64,000 nt of DNA. Source: Plectosphaerella cucumerina. Its lineage: Eukaryota; Ascomycota; Sordariomycetes; Glomerellales; Plectosphaerellaceae. The notes beneath the pieces are model-generated. The model worked only from the letters and a program-made list of their open reading frames with translations, was not told the origin of the DNA and did not search any database. A program made the translations under genes and the position numbers. Shown here piece after piece: positions 34,701-45,594 of this stretch; position 1 is the stretch's first letter, and every line of letters begins with the position of its first letter. The stretch is from contig JAGPXD010000007.1 in the NCBI GenBank assembly GCA_020746995.1, positions 248,001 through 312,000 of the forward strand. The letters run 5' to 3'.

Positions 34701-37256
34701 CAGCCTCTCGACACCCCTCGGCGATCATCTTACCTCCTTAATCACCATGCCATTCGACCCTCGTCCTGCGATAGTCTTCCGCCCTTCGTTCCTGACCTTG
34801 CAACACTCGGCTTCGAGAGTCCTGCTGCGAACATTAACCGGCCATCGGTCGATACGTCGCGGCAGTCAGAACCCGGCGAGGACCGGGTGGCGAGCATGAA
34901 GAGCCATCTGTCAAGTTCGGTGAGAATGCACAGACGGGGCCTCTCCAGCAGGACGAACCACTCCCTCAACTCCATACTGCATCGCCGCGCAAACTCACTT
35001 CACAGCGCGTGGGCCAAGCGTTCTACGATCAGGAGTTTCGATGCGACGACATACTCGGAGTCGGCCTCGGTCTTCCACGAGGACGATGAGGACGACCTCG
35101 AAGCTCTTAACCCGCCGCCTCAGCCGGCACGCATGCTGAGGCGACGCCCCGGTGGAGATCTGAGGGCAGCCAATGTTGGCGACCTCGACGCATTGCCGTT
35201 GAGGAAGTCTCGATCCCTGGCATCTCTTACTACGTACTCAGAATCGGTCAAGAGCTCCTTCTTGCGCAGTCCGGAGACGCAGGTGTCTCATAACGTCGTC
35301 AACGTCGCCTCCAGCGACTTCTCCCCCAGCAACCAGCAGACGTTCTCGCTGGGCGCCATGGCGGAGGCGCCGGCCAAACGAGAAAAGGCTGCGTCGCTGT
35401 TCAGCACCCACTCGTCCAAGCCGGTGATGCGGCCATCTTTCGAGGCCGAGGCAAAGAAGCTGGCGCAGATTCCCGACGATGACGACGACGGCGGTGTGGA
35501 GTCGGCACTGGCCAAGCTTGAAGGCACCTACGAGAAGAAATCATTCAAGCTGTCCATTGAACCGACCAACGCGCCACTGGCCACGCTCCAAAGATCCGCC
35601 ACTGGGATCGAACACAACCCGGTCACGGAGGAGGAGAAGAAGGAGCATCGCCAGCTTCATGTTGGGGACGGCGAAGAGGCGGTCATGCACCACCATCAGC
35701 AGCGGATCCCTGACGAGAGCGAGGACGCTAGCTCTGTTCGTGAGGACGTCCCGACTCTTAAAGTGCCCAAGACACGTCCGGAAACTGGACAACGGTCTTT
35801 CCTGTCTGACAACTCTGGCGGCTCATACTCGTCCGTTCCGCTGCTCGAGCGCGGCTTGACAGACGACGGGCGAAGCAAGGCAACCACGGTCAGCGAGTGG
35901 AGGGATAGGTCTATTCTGTTCGGACCTGACGATCCCTCGCCATCTCCGACACCACGGGCTGGAAGCTTCTTCAACTCGCACCAGCCCTCGCAAGACTTCA
36001 CTGTCGCAAAGATGGAGAACGGGGACCGAGAGACTGACCGGGCCGTTGTTGCACCCGCCGCGAGCGAGCACCAGTCGTTCCTCGATGACGAGAGCGACAA
36101 GAGCGACAACGGCACAGAGCTCTCGTCAGAATTATCGGACAACCCTGGCCCCGAAGAAACCACGCCTGGACCGATTTTCCCCGCAAGAATGTCCAGCATG
36201 GCCGCGAGGAACATGCCAGTGCACCCGCTGGCCACATCTGCCACTTCTCGCGACAGCGAGCTTCCGTCTCCGCCGATGAGTCTTAATCAGGCCCTCCGCA
36301 TGTCCCCTGAGATGGCACAGATCCCTCAAGTCCACGAGCACCAGATCTGGTCGCGGAAGCCGTTGCCCCCCACGCCAGAGACCACCCCTACCGCTCCTCA
36401 ACATTCAGACAGCGCACGCGATGACAACGGCATGGGCGGCCGATTCGGCAAGAGCGACTCGGATCTAACTAAGAAGTACTCCGTCCATCTGCCGTTTATC
36501 CTGGCCTTCGACTCGGAGACCCTGGCGCAGCAATTCACCCTCATTGAGAAGGATGCGCTGAACGAGATCGACTGGAAGGAGCTGATCGAGATGACCTGGA
36601 AGAATTCCGCCAACAACGATTCCCGCTCCTGGGTGGACTTCCTGCGCAACTCGGATGCCCACGGCGTCGAGGTGGTTATTGCTCGCTTCAACATCATGGT
36701 CAAGTGGGCGTGCAGCCAGATCGTCCTGACGCAGGACATTGAGGAGCGGGCGCGGTGCATCATCAAGTTCATCCACATCGCTGCCCACTGCCGCAAGTAT
36801 CGTAACTTTGCCACCATGAGCCAGATCGCCATCGCCCTCACCAGCCAGGAGGTTTCCAGGTTGTCGAGGACTTGGGCGATGGTTCCTCCTTACGACCTGC
36901 AAACGCTTCAGGACCTGGAGAGCCTGGTGGCGCCGATGCGCAACTTCCACAACCTCCGCGCTGAGATGGAGGGCGGATCCGACCACGGCTGCATCCCCTT
37001 CGTCGGCATCTACACCCACGACCTGCTCTTCAACGCTCAGCGCCCCTCGGAGATCGCCAGCTCCCCGACGACAGCGCCCCTGGTCAACTTCGAGCGGTGT
37101 CGTTACGCGGCTACCATTGTCAAGACACTACTCCGCCTGCTCGAGGCTAGCACCTTGTACCACTTCCAGCCCGTCGAGGGCATCACTGAGCGGTGCCTGT
37201 GGATGAGCGCCCTGACGGACGATCAGATCCGGCAACATTCCCAGAACCTGGAGTAA
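31708..37256 (+). CDS. LTE1: LTE1-type Ras guanine nucleotide exchange factor (mitotic exit)
   Basis: Two exons, 31708-32135 and 32198-37256 (62-base intron), encode 1,828 residues. The N-terminal 360 residues are disordered with conserved-looking islands (QFTVANVGNNGRIYLK across the splice, RYPQPSFVFPMTPPGTAG). A RasGEF N-domain spans about 366-530 (FLDYELLSDFFLTYRSFLEP, MRHWILNYFMDDF). About 1,000 residues of Ser/Pro-rich linker follow, with many short acidic and basic blocks. The C-terminus (about 1570-1828) is the Cdc25-homology RasGEF domain (IEMTWKNSANNDSRSWVDF, RFNIMVKWACSQIV, KYRNFATMSQIAIALTS). This order, without an SH3 domain, is that of yeast Lte1, which promotes mitotic exit through the Bfa1-Bub2/Tem1 pathway, rather than Cdc25. 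GEF activity and target are not shown by sequence. Confidence 0.85.
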
Positions 37257-38647
37257 TCCTTCTTCGTCCACATAATAATCCACCCACCAGAGACGCAGTC
37301 TGGTCCACTTTGTATACGTGTTACACATATTTCTTCTTCACATACACCCTGTCCCACACCCCCCACGCAACCTGTACACTACTACAACACACACGACCAC
37401 CACCACCGACCATGGACGCTCATTCCAACCAGTTTCTTATCAATATACCCGAGTCGGCATCCGATCGGAAGAGAGGATGGAGATTCAACCGAGCGTCCCC
37501 CCATATCAGCGAGCATCTCACCACCCCTGGAGCAGCTGTACCATTTTCTGTACTCGTGGTGCCTGTCGGGCACTTGAGAAATATAGACGAGGAGGAGGAG
37601 AGGAGGGAGAGAGGCATTGGAGTTGATACCCCCCACCGGACGTTCTTTCTGTTACTAGCGAGCGCAAATTGGCGTAGGAGTTGGCACGGAACCGAAGCCT
37701 GGGATGGCTTGACGACACCCCTCTGAGCGATGGGCGCTCATGGGTTCGATGAGGGTTGTTTGTCCCTCGATGTTTGCGGTAGTGGTTGTAGCCGAATTGT
37801 GAATTTTGTCAATGTTGCCTCCTCTCTCCTAGTGAAACGTTTGACATGAGAAATATTGTTGTGCCTTCACAGGCTGAACACCGAGGGAGCGGGATGTCTT
37901 TCTTCAGATAGTGTCAACCAGAATCTCTTCTCGTAACTCGGCGGCCAAGGGTTGGCCAGGTCAACGTTGTAAATCAGAAGGTCGTATGGCAATACGTCAG
38001 AAGAACAGAACATCACTTCGCACATCACATGACACACAGCAAAGTTGAAAGCCGAATGGACTCCCATTGATGACAGGATTTCCTCTACCAGTGACTCCGC
38101 CCTCTTGAACGACGGTAACCAGCTGACGAGAGAAGAAGAAACAGCGCGAGGCGGGATAACGGTTAAGTCCATCCCCGTTGGTAGCACAGGGCTTTCCCTC
38201 TCCCCATACCAAAGGTACGGTTCGAGTATCTTTCCCTCATTAGTGCGTCCCGACATGACCCCAACGCCGCTGCGTCCGCTCTTGCCCGCCCGCTCCCACC
38301 TTCGCGAGAGGCCCGATGTGTCCGACCCAAGCTGGGGTGATCAGACCAGTAAAACATGATTGTTCGTCCCTTCGCGAGCGGAAGAGATGGAGAAAAAGGA
38401 GTGGTGGAGGGGGAATCTTGATTTTGGTTTTTGTTCTCGCGTGTCTCTTGCCGCCAGCCTCCCATGGGTTTTCCTCTCGTGTCGTCGGCGGAAAGAAGAG
38501 CGGTTGATGTTCTTCTTCTCCGCGTTCATGCTGCTTCTGTTTTTGCTCCTACTCATCTTCGTCGCGCTAGCCAGCTTGCCGTAGAACTCTCGTAGTCACA
38601 TCATGATGCCGAGGATGGTGGAGAGGCATCGGGTGAAGACAGGAGAT
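37257..38647. other. Convergent 3' region of LTE1 and RPS0
   Basis: About 1.4 kb. C/A-rich sequence at 37,320-37,400 lies just after LTE1. A 177-codon plus ORF at 37193-37726 starts inside LTE1 and has no domain. No gene seen. Confidence 0.5.
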
Positions 38648-39674
38648 TTACCACTGGGACTCCTTGGTGGCCTCGCCACCCCACTCGGTGGTGGCAGCGG
38701 GAGCACCGGCAGCAGGGGCAGCACCGGTCGCACCCCACTCATCGGTGGCGCCGTCCCAGTTGCCGCCGGCAGCGCCGGTGAAGCCAGCGGGGGCAGCGGA
38801 CCAGTCGTCACCGCCAGCGGCGGGGAAGGCATCGGCAGCAACCTCCTCCTCGGCGCCGGGGACCTTCTCGTCCTCGACCTTCTCCTCGGCCTCGGCCTCG
38901 GGGTCGCGGTCTGCGACATGTTAGTGGGTGGGAAGGGGGGATATCGGGGTCGGGTGCACATACAGAAGTACAGATCGGTCATGACGTCCCAGGCAGTCTC
39001 GCGGTTGTAGATGGTGCCGCGGAGGCGGAGGACCTCACGGGCGAGCATCCACCAGATGAGACCGATGGAGTGGCGACCCTTGTTGTTGGTGGGGATGGCA
39101 ACGTCGACGTACTCGGTGGGCGAGTCGGTGTCGCAGAGGGCGATGACGGGGATGTTGACGTAGCTGGCCTCGCGGATGGCCTGGGCATCGGTGCGGGGGT
39201 CGGTGACGATGATCAGACGGGGCTCCTTGAACGAACGGGTGATGTAGTTGGTGAAGGAACCGGGGGTGAAGCGACCGGCAATGGCGACGGCGCCGGTGTG
39301 GGCGGCGAACTTGAGGACGGCACGCTGGCCGTAGGGACGGGCAGAGATGACACAGATGTCGGCGGGGTTGTCGATGGCGGCGATGATGCGGGCGGCCAGG
39401 ACAATCTTCTCCCTAAGGCGCAACTTCCGTCAGCTTCTGCGGTCCAATATCCCGTCTTCCTGCGCATGCGCATCTGCCCTCCCAAAGTTTTCTCCAGCAC
39501 TCACCAGGTCTTGCCGACGTTGATGACGTTGACGCCGTCGGCGCGAGTCTTCCAGAGGTAAGGCTCCATGTGAACCTGGAGGTTCTTGCTGCCGAGGTGG
39601 GCCTGGGCAGCCAGGAGCATCTCGATGTCCTGGCTGGTGGCGTTGAAGACGGAGGGGAGGTTGGCGGGGGCCAT
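38648..39674 (-). CDS. RPS0: 40S ribosomal protein S0 (uS2, RPSA homologue)
   Basis: Three minus-strand exons, 39674-39505, 39412-38964 and 38910-38648, with introns of 92 and 53 bases, give 293 residues. The uS2 fold is unmistakable: LAAQAHLGSKNLQVHMEPYL, GVNVINVGKTW joined by splicing to EKIVLAARIIAAI, CVISARPYGQRAVLKFA, GRFTPGSFTNYI, LIIVTDPRTDAQAI, SYVNIPVIALCDTDSP and IGLIWWMLAREVLRLRG. The third exon is the usual acidic, Ala/Gly/Trp-rich tail with WSAAPAGF, NWDGATDEWG and a final TEWGG-ATKESQW. It is a core component of the small subunit near the mRNA exit/head junction and is needed for 20S rRNA maturation. The gene is divergent from mitoribosomal uS15m across only 394 bases. Confidence 0.96.
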
Positions 39675-40068
39675 CTTGAATGATCGGTGACGACTTGACG
39701 TCTTCTCTTCCACGGGGTGTTTGGGTGCGGTGGTGGAGGGGGGAAGAAAAGGTCAGGTATCGCGAGCCAGGCGCGAAATTTCGTGGTTGCAGTGCCGGTC
39801 GCCAGACTGCGCTACAGGCTGTAAAAGTTCGTCAAATTCAAAAGTTGTGTGCGGGTAGCCCTGGACGCGCTAGGGCAAGAATGGACTAGTGGTTGGAGGT
39901 ACGTACCGATGTCTTCGGCTGTCACGTGCATTCAGCGCTAGTCCTAGTAAGGCACTAGCCCCGTTTCTGGCCCGACGTCGTGTCGGTCCCATCTGGTAAA
40001 TTTTAGGAGAGGCTCCTGCATCGCGGTGGTGATCCAGCAGAACCGTGTCGAGTGTCCGCCCCGTCGCC
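39675..40068. promoter_or_regulatory. Shared divergent promoter of RPS0 and mitoribosomal uS15m
   Basis: A 394-base bidirectional promoter. It contains an inverted pair GCCCT/AGGGC (39858-39862 and 39872-39876; the right arm reads CTAGGGC, like the Tbf1-type motif of fungal ribosomal-protein promoters) and a CACGTG E-box at 39923-39928, 141 bases before the uS15m start. Confidence 0.55.
39923..39928. promoter_or_regulatory. CACGTG element upstream of mitoribosomal uS15m
   Basis: Lies within GTCACGTGCAT (39921-39931), a string repeated exactly at 49155-49165 upstream of mitoribosomal uS19m. CACGTG is the core bound by Cbf1-type bHLH factors in fungi. Confidence 0.5.
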
Positions 40069-41079
40069 ATGCCTCCCAGACTACCCTCTCTCCAGAGGCT
40101 GAGCTCCTACAGCTGTGAGATATTCCGCCATTGACAGGATTCAGTGCTCTCAGTACTGACCGTACCCTCTGCAGTATGCCTCCGGCCAGCAACTACACCA
40201 GCAACTCCGAGCTTCCTCCCCGTCATCCAGACCGCAAACATCAGCACCAAGGAGGAGAAGAGGCGTCAACGACTGGATCCTTATCGCTGGGCGCAGGCGC
40301 AGCAACGCAAGACCGCAAACATCAAGAAGCAGGAGGCGCTGAAGGCCCAGCGTGACGCCGCATGGGGTGATCCGGTCCATGGCATTCCGACGCCATTCGT
40401 CGAGTCGTTCGACTCGGCCGGCCAAGCGAGCATGTCGACCCCAACCAAGACCGCCGATGGAAAGCTCATCAGCGAGTCCAGGCCTCTCCCGACGTCGCGC
40501 CACATGCTCGGCCATCTCCTGACGAAGGACGAGTTTGACAGCGCTGTCAAGGACGCCTACACACTTTCGAAACCTGTCTCGAACAGCTACGTTAAGGACG
40601 ACATGGCCGAGGAGGAGGCCATCCAAAAGCACGAGGAGACACACGCCAGGACGGTCGAGGCCTTGAAGCGCATCACTGCGCTGGAGAACACCAATTCCAA
40701 GATCCGGAAGCACATCAACATCAAGAGGTGCATCGACGAGTTTGGACGGCACAACACGGACGGCGTGCTGAAGCAGAAGCCCCCATCGATTCACGCCAAC
40801 ACCGAGCCCGTCCCGGAACGCGCCGGTCCCGACACCGGTAGCTCCGAGGTGCAGATCGCCATCCTGACGATGAAGATCAGAAAGGTCGCCCAGGAGCTCG
40901 GCCAGAACAGGGGTTACAAGGACAAGCACAACAAGCGCAACCTGAGGGTGCTGTGCCACAAGCGCCAGAGGCTGCTGCGGTACATGGAGAAGAAGGAGAG
41001 GGGAAGCGAGAGGTGGACCAGCATGCTGGAGAAGCTGGGACTGTCGCCTGCGACGTGGAAGGAGCAGATCTCACTGTAA
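40069..41079 (+). CDS. MRPS28: Mitochondrial small-subunit ribosomal protein uS15m (MRPS28-type)
   Basis: Exons 40069-40114 and 40175-41079 across a 60-base intron encode 316 residues. The first exon gives MPPRLPSLQRLSSYS, a basic amphipathic start that with the following Ala/Thr/Pro-rich residues fits a mitochondrial presequence. A long fungal-specific middle region (TANISTKEEKRRQRLDPYRW, HMLGHLLTKDEFDSAV, ENTNSKIRKHINIKRCI) precedes the S15 domain at about 235-316: TGSSEVQIAILTMKI, KDKHNKRNLRVLCHKRQRLLRYM, and a terminal LGLSPATWKEQISL. uS15m binds the central domain of the small mitochondrial rRNA. Without the intron the first ATG frame stops after 21 codons, so splicing is required. Confidence 0.92.
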
Positions 41080-41253
41080 AAAGATTGCCGGGTTCGCCAC
41101 TATGTACTATATGTAAACTGCTCAAAAAGCCTTGCGAGGCTCTTACTTCATTAAATCAAGCTGCCGTCTTGCGCCGTGGTAGCCCCGTCAAAAGACGCGA
41201 TGCGGGGGTGGACTAGTATGGGGTATTCTACAGGATGTGGAGGTGGGACGCCA

Positions 41254-42509
41254 TCAGAAGACGCTGATGTAGTTTCCGATGCGGTCCTTCTGGTTCTGTG
41301 CTATGCACTCGGCAATCCATGTGATGTTGCGGATTTCCTGGGAGATGTTAGTTAATGAAAATCCTGAGCGCGAGGAGATGGGCATACCTGTTCCCTGAGT
41401 CGGACCCAGGCATAGACGATGCCAAAGGTGAATTGCCTTGTAAAGACGCCCTTGGAGATCTCCATCTCCTTCTGGTAGAACATGTCCTCCAGGCTCCTGC
41501 CATCTGCAGAGCCGCCGCCCATGTTGCTGGGGCCGGACGGTCCGCCACCCAGGCCGGCTGCCTCGAAGAACGTCTTGTAGTCGGTAACACCATCCACGGC
41601 GAGGCGCACGCCCTCAAAATCATCTGCCCGAGAGAGCATGAGGGTGCCTTCGGGGTACAGCCTGCCGAAGTTGGGGTAGAGCTTCTTGCGGTCGTTCTTC
41701 GAAAGCTCCGTGCCGAAGGAGTTGAGAGTGATGTTGATGGCGCGGCGGTCCGCTTCGAACTCGAGGATCTCAGACATGACCTCGGCAGTCGGCGTGCCGG
41801 CCATTTCAGGGTGAGTGTTGACGAAAGTGTGGAACTCCTCGAGATAGTTCTTGTACAGGGTGTTGCGGACAATCTCGATGTTGAGCTCATCCAGGTCCTG
41901 GTGGCTCAGGCTGCCCTTGAAGAAGGGAGCCAGTGGTGTCTCAATGAGAACGCTGTTGTAAAGCTCCTCGACGTTGGTGGCGACGCAGAGGACGGGCATC
42001 GTCTCGAACCATCCGAGGGGGTGGCATCGCTCCAGGAGTTCGCGCGTGTCACGCTCGTGGAGGGTGCCGGTGATGAGGAGAGCGACATTGTCGATCATGT
42101 ACCCGTAGGTAAGGTAGTCCATGAACTCAGCCAGAGCACCGGTCGCATTGGCGCGGACATAGCGGAACTCGGAGACAAGCTTGTCTGTCGTCTTGGCGGC
42201 GAGGCTCGAGGTCGAAGGATTCGGGGGGAGGCTGGCGAGGAAGTCGCCATAGGCAGGGCCGAGCTGGAGCTTCAGATCTGGACAAACAGAATTAGGTGGT
42301 GCACGCTGGAGATATCTAAGATAGAGACGCACCATCGATCGTCTCGCACTGCGTCAGGTTGCTGTAGTTGTTGCTCGTCAAGAGGCCATTCCTGTATCCG
42401 CGAACAACGCCCTCCAGGTAGCTGTCCAAGGTGGATTAGCTGAATGTCGTCGGCGTCAGACGGTGAAGACGGCATACCCGTTGTTCACGTTGAAGAAGAG
42501 ACCCTCCAT
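41254..42509 (-). CDS. VMA6: V-type proton ATPase subunit d (Vma6)
   Basis: Four minus-strand exons, 42509-42478, 42421-42333, 42277-41388 and 41337-41254, with introns of 56, 55 and 50 bases, encode 364 residues, matching the family length. Splicing restores MEGLFFNVNNGYLEGVVRGY at the N-terminus, then LTQCETIDDLKLQLGPAYGD, MIDNVALLITGTLHERDTRE, CHPLGWFETM, AVDGVTDYKTFFEAAG, DMFYQKEMEISKGVFTRQF and the C-terminal exon EIRNITWIAECIAQNQKDRI-GNYISVF. Subunit d sits on the cytosolic face of the Vo c-ring and couples it to the V1 stalk during vacuolar acidification. Upstream, a 485-base divergent promoter is shared with NOP58. The region below the stop to 41,080 is a short convergent gap with uS15m. 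Confidence 0.96.
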
Positions 42510-42994
42510 GTTTTAGGCGGCGCGCGTCAAGTCTTAGGTGGTAGGAGGTGTCGTGGGCTCGAGGCGTTGTCGAGAGGCGGAGCGGTTGATGGAGAGATGC
42601 CTAGATGTTGCCGTCAGTCGCCCCGATGCCAGCTCTAGGCGGCGGCATTCCTTGTCCCAGACGGAACCTTGACTTGGGGGCACGGACCAGGCACTTGGAG
42701 GGAGACTGGACGGGAGTGAGGTGACGGTAGGTTCGGCGATTGGTTAGTCCGGTCGCCGGTGCCAGACCAGAATTCAGTGGGCCCTCCAATTGGGTGTGGG
42801 TCCCCAATCCCAATGCCTGCGGCAAGAAAAAAAATTGGTCGAGAGCTTCTGCGGCGCTCAGTCTCTGATTTTTTTTACAACCACCAATTCCGTTGCAGTT
42901 GACCCGCGACCAACACCAACAACTGCAGCGCGCCGCAAGGGTTTGGACAGGGACTACACAACAAGAGTGCAACTGAACCGACACCGCGTTCATC
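42510..42994. promoter_or_regulatory. Shared divergent promoter of VMA6 and NOP58
   Basis: 485 bases without a gene. An A-run (42824-42832) and a T-run (42870-42876) lie just upstream of the NOP58 leader, a nucleosome-poor pattern common in fungal promoters. Confidence 0.5.
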
Positions 42995-45124
42995 ATGTCT
43001 CTCTTCGTTCTCGCAGAGACGCCGGCAGGGTATGTGCAGCCCAATCGCTCTCGTGCTGCGCGCCCCAACAGGCTGGTGTATTCGAGGCTAACTCTCCCCC
43101 AGCTATGGCCTGTTCAAGGCTGCCGACAAGAAGCTCCTCAAGCGTGAGGAGCTTACCTCCGGCCCGACCTCCTCGGAGCAGATCAACGAGATGTGAGCAA
43201 ACCCTTGGTCTAGGCGGTGGTGGGCAAAAATCGTGCAGTGCGCGGTCCAAGCACCTAGCGGTCCACCCCGCCAGTTTACAAGGCGACTCGGCTAACAGAC
43301 CACAGGCTCAAGCTGAAGACTTTCGTCAAGTTCGACAGCTCGGCCGTCGCCGTCGAGGAGGCCACCGGTCTCCGCGAAGGCAGGGTCCCTCCCCTGCTTG
43401 CCAACCTCCTCCGGGAGATCAAGGACGAGAAGAAGGCCTCGCTGGCCGTTGCCGACCTCAAGCTCGGCACTGCCATTGGCAAGCTGCCCGACATCGATAT
43501 CAAGGCCGTCTCCGATGCCGCCACCATGGACCTCTTCCGTGCCGTCCGCGAGAACCTGTCCTCGCTGATTCCCGGTCTCGCCGACGAGACCGTCGACCGC
43601 ATGGCTCTGGGTCTCTCCCACTCCATCTCCCGCCACAAGCTCAAGTTCTCCGCCGACAAGGTCGACGCCATGGTTGTCCAGGCTATCAAACTTCTTGACG
43701 ATCTCGACAAGGAGCTCAACGTCTACGCCATGCGCACCAAGGAGTGGTACGGCTGGCACTTCCCCGAGCTGGCCAAGATCCTCAACGACAACCTGGCCTA
43801 CGCCCGTCTCGTCCTTGCCGTCGGCATGCGCGAGAGCTTCGCCGATGCCGACCTCACCGACATTCTCCCTGAGGAGCTGGAGACGCCCGTCAAGACTGCT
43901 GCCGAGATCTCCATGGGTACCGAGCTTACCCCCGAGGATCTGGACAACATCCAGCTTCTCGCCCGCCAGGTCATCACCTACTCCGACTACCGCACTCAGC
44001 TCTCGACCTACCTTGAGACCCGCATGCGCGCTCTTGCCCCCAACCTGACTGCCCTCGTCGGCACTCTTGTCGGTGCCCGCCTCATTGCCCACGCCGGTTC
44101 CATCATCAACCTGGCCAAGGCTCCCTCTTCGACCATTCAGATCTACGGTGCCGAGAAGGCGCTGTTCCGCGCTCTGAAGACCAAGCACGACACGCCCAAG
44201 TACGGTATCCTGTACCACTCTTCGCTCGTCGGCCAGGCCACCGGCAAGAACAAGGGCAAGATTGCCCGTTCGCTCGCTGCCAAGACCGCCCTGGGTCTCC
44301 GTGTTGATGCCCTTGGCGAGTTCGAGGACGACGATGATGAGGAGGTTCGTGGCATGCTCGGCCTCACCAGCCGCATCAAGCTCGAGAACCTGCTCCGCAA
44401 GCTCGAGGGCAAGCCCCCTCTGCCCAAGGGCGCCAACATTGCTCCCGACGGCTCCCTGACCGCCCCCGCCCAGTTCACCCTGAAGGAGGTCAAGAAGTAC
44501 AACGCCGATGCCGATGGTGTCGCTGCCGGCGAGACCAACGGCAAGTCTGAAAAGAAGTCCAAGAAGGAGAAGAAGCCCCTGATCCAGGAGGTCGAGATGA
44601 AGGACGCCGACAGCGAGGCCGAGTCTGATGACGAGATGGAGGATGCCAACGGCGCCGAGTCCATCGGCTCCGTGTCTGACGACACCGATGGCGAGCGCCC
44701 CACCGACAAGGCCGAGCGCAAGGCCCAGAAGGCCAGGCGCAAGGAGCGCGAGGAGAGGAGGCAGAAGAAGGCCGAGCAGGATGCCAAGCGCGCCGCTTCG
44801 ACGCCCGCCAAGGCCACCAAGGCCGCTTCATCGACGCCCGCGAAGCTCTCCGAGGCCGACTTCGAGCGCCTCGCCGCCGCTGCCAACGTCAGCGTCTCCA
44901 AGTTCAAGAGGAAGTTCGAGCGCGGCGATGTCGAGCTCAACGCCGACGGAACCCCCGTCGTCTTCAGCAAGAAGGAGCTCAAGAAGCTGCGCAAGTCCGA
45001 GGGCGAGACCCCTGACGCTACTCCCGTCAAGGAGACCAAGAAGAAGCGCAAGCACGAGGATGACGAGGAGACGCCCAAGAAGGAGAAGAAGTCGAAGAAG
45101 AAGCGCCAGTCCCTGGGCGCATAA
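42995..45124 (+). CDS. NOP58: Nucleolar protein NOP58, core protein of box C/D snoRNPs
   Basis: Three exons, 42995-43029, 43103-43192 and 43306-45124 (introns 73 and 113 bases, both with CTAAC branch sites), give 647 residues. The N-terminus MSLFVLAETPAG-YGLFKAAD-KKLL is diagnostic of NOP58 rather than NOP56. The coiled-coil and NOP domain follow, with LGLSHSISRHKLKFSADKVD, VYAMRTKEWYGWHFPEL, RMRALAPNLTALVG and IYGAEKALFRALKTKHDTPK-YG. The tail from about 440 is Lys/Glu/Asp-rich (KKSKKEKK, DSEAESDDEMED, KKKRKHEDDEE), as in all NOP58 proteins but longer, so the protein exceeds the typical length. It scaffolds C/D snoRNPs that guide 2'-O-methylation and pre-rRNA cleavage. I looked for snoRNA C/D boxes in the introns and saw none. 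Confidence 0.96.
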
Positions 45125-45594
45125 GTCTCTCTGCTTGTCTCTTGTTATCCTTGTATGATACCTTGTGGGCTCTTACTCTTTGTTACGGCCGGCGTTGGAA
45201 TGGGTTGGGACGGTTGGCTTACGGTTGCATTGTCTCTCAGATGCTGGCAATTTAAAAAGCATTCAAGTTCCCTGATGTTTGCGTGCTACCCGGGATGCAT
45301 CTGGGACTCGGTTTCGAGGCATACTAGTAGACAGATGTTGAGGTAGTGGAGTTATTTGCATCTTCTTCGAATCTGAACTGCTCAACAGTGATGTATCTGA
45401 TGTGATGTGAGATGTGACTGCATGCTCCTGAAATTGTCGAGCTCTGCCCGACAACAATCTGCTCCAAAATTTAGGCTGGGCAGGTGCTTGTCCCCACACG
45501 TGACACCACGACGCGCCGTTCTCTTCACTCACAATTGCAGCATCACACGGCAAGAGCAAGCGCGCTTCGGATTGAGGTCCGATATTCTCCCGGC
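45125..45594. other. Intergenic between NOP58 and APC10/DOC1
   Basis: 470 bases, same strand genes on both sides. A CACGTG element is at 45497-45502, about 95 bases before the APC10 start. A run of overlapping GATGTGA-like words lies near 45,390-45,415. Confidence 0.5.

Noticed and set aside
43193..43305. Possible intronic box C/D snoRNA in the 113-base NOP58 intron
   Set aside because: No RUGAUGA box and no properly placed CUGA with terminal stem.
43292..45078. Antisense ORFs of 308 and 311 codons over NOP58
   Set aside because: Complement of the NOP domain and of the Lys/Glu/Asp tail; no independent features.
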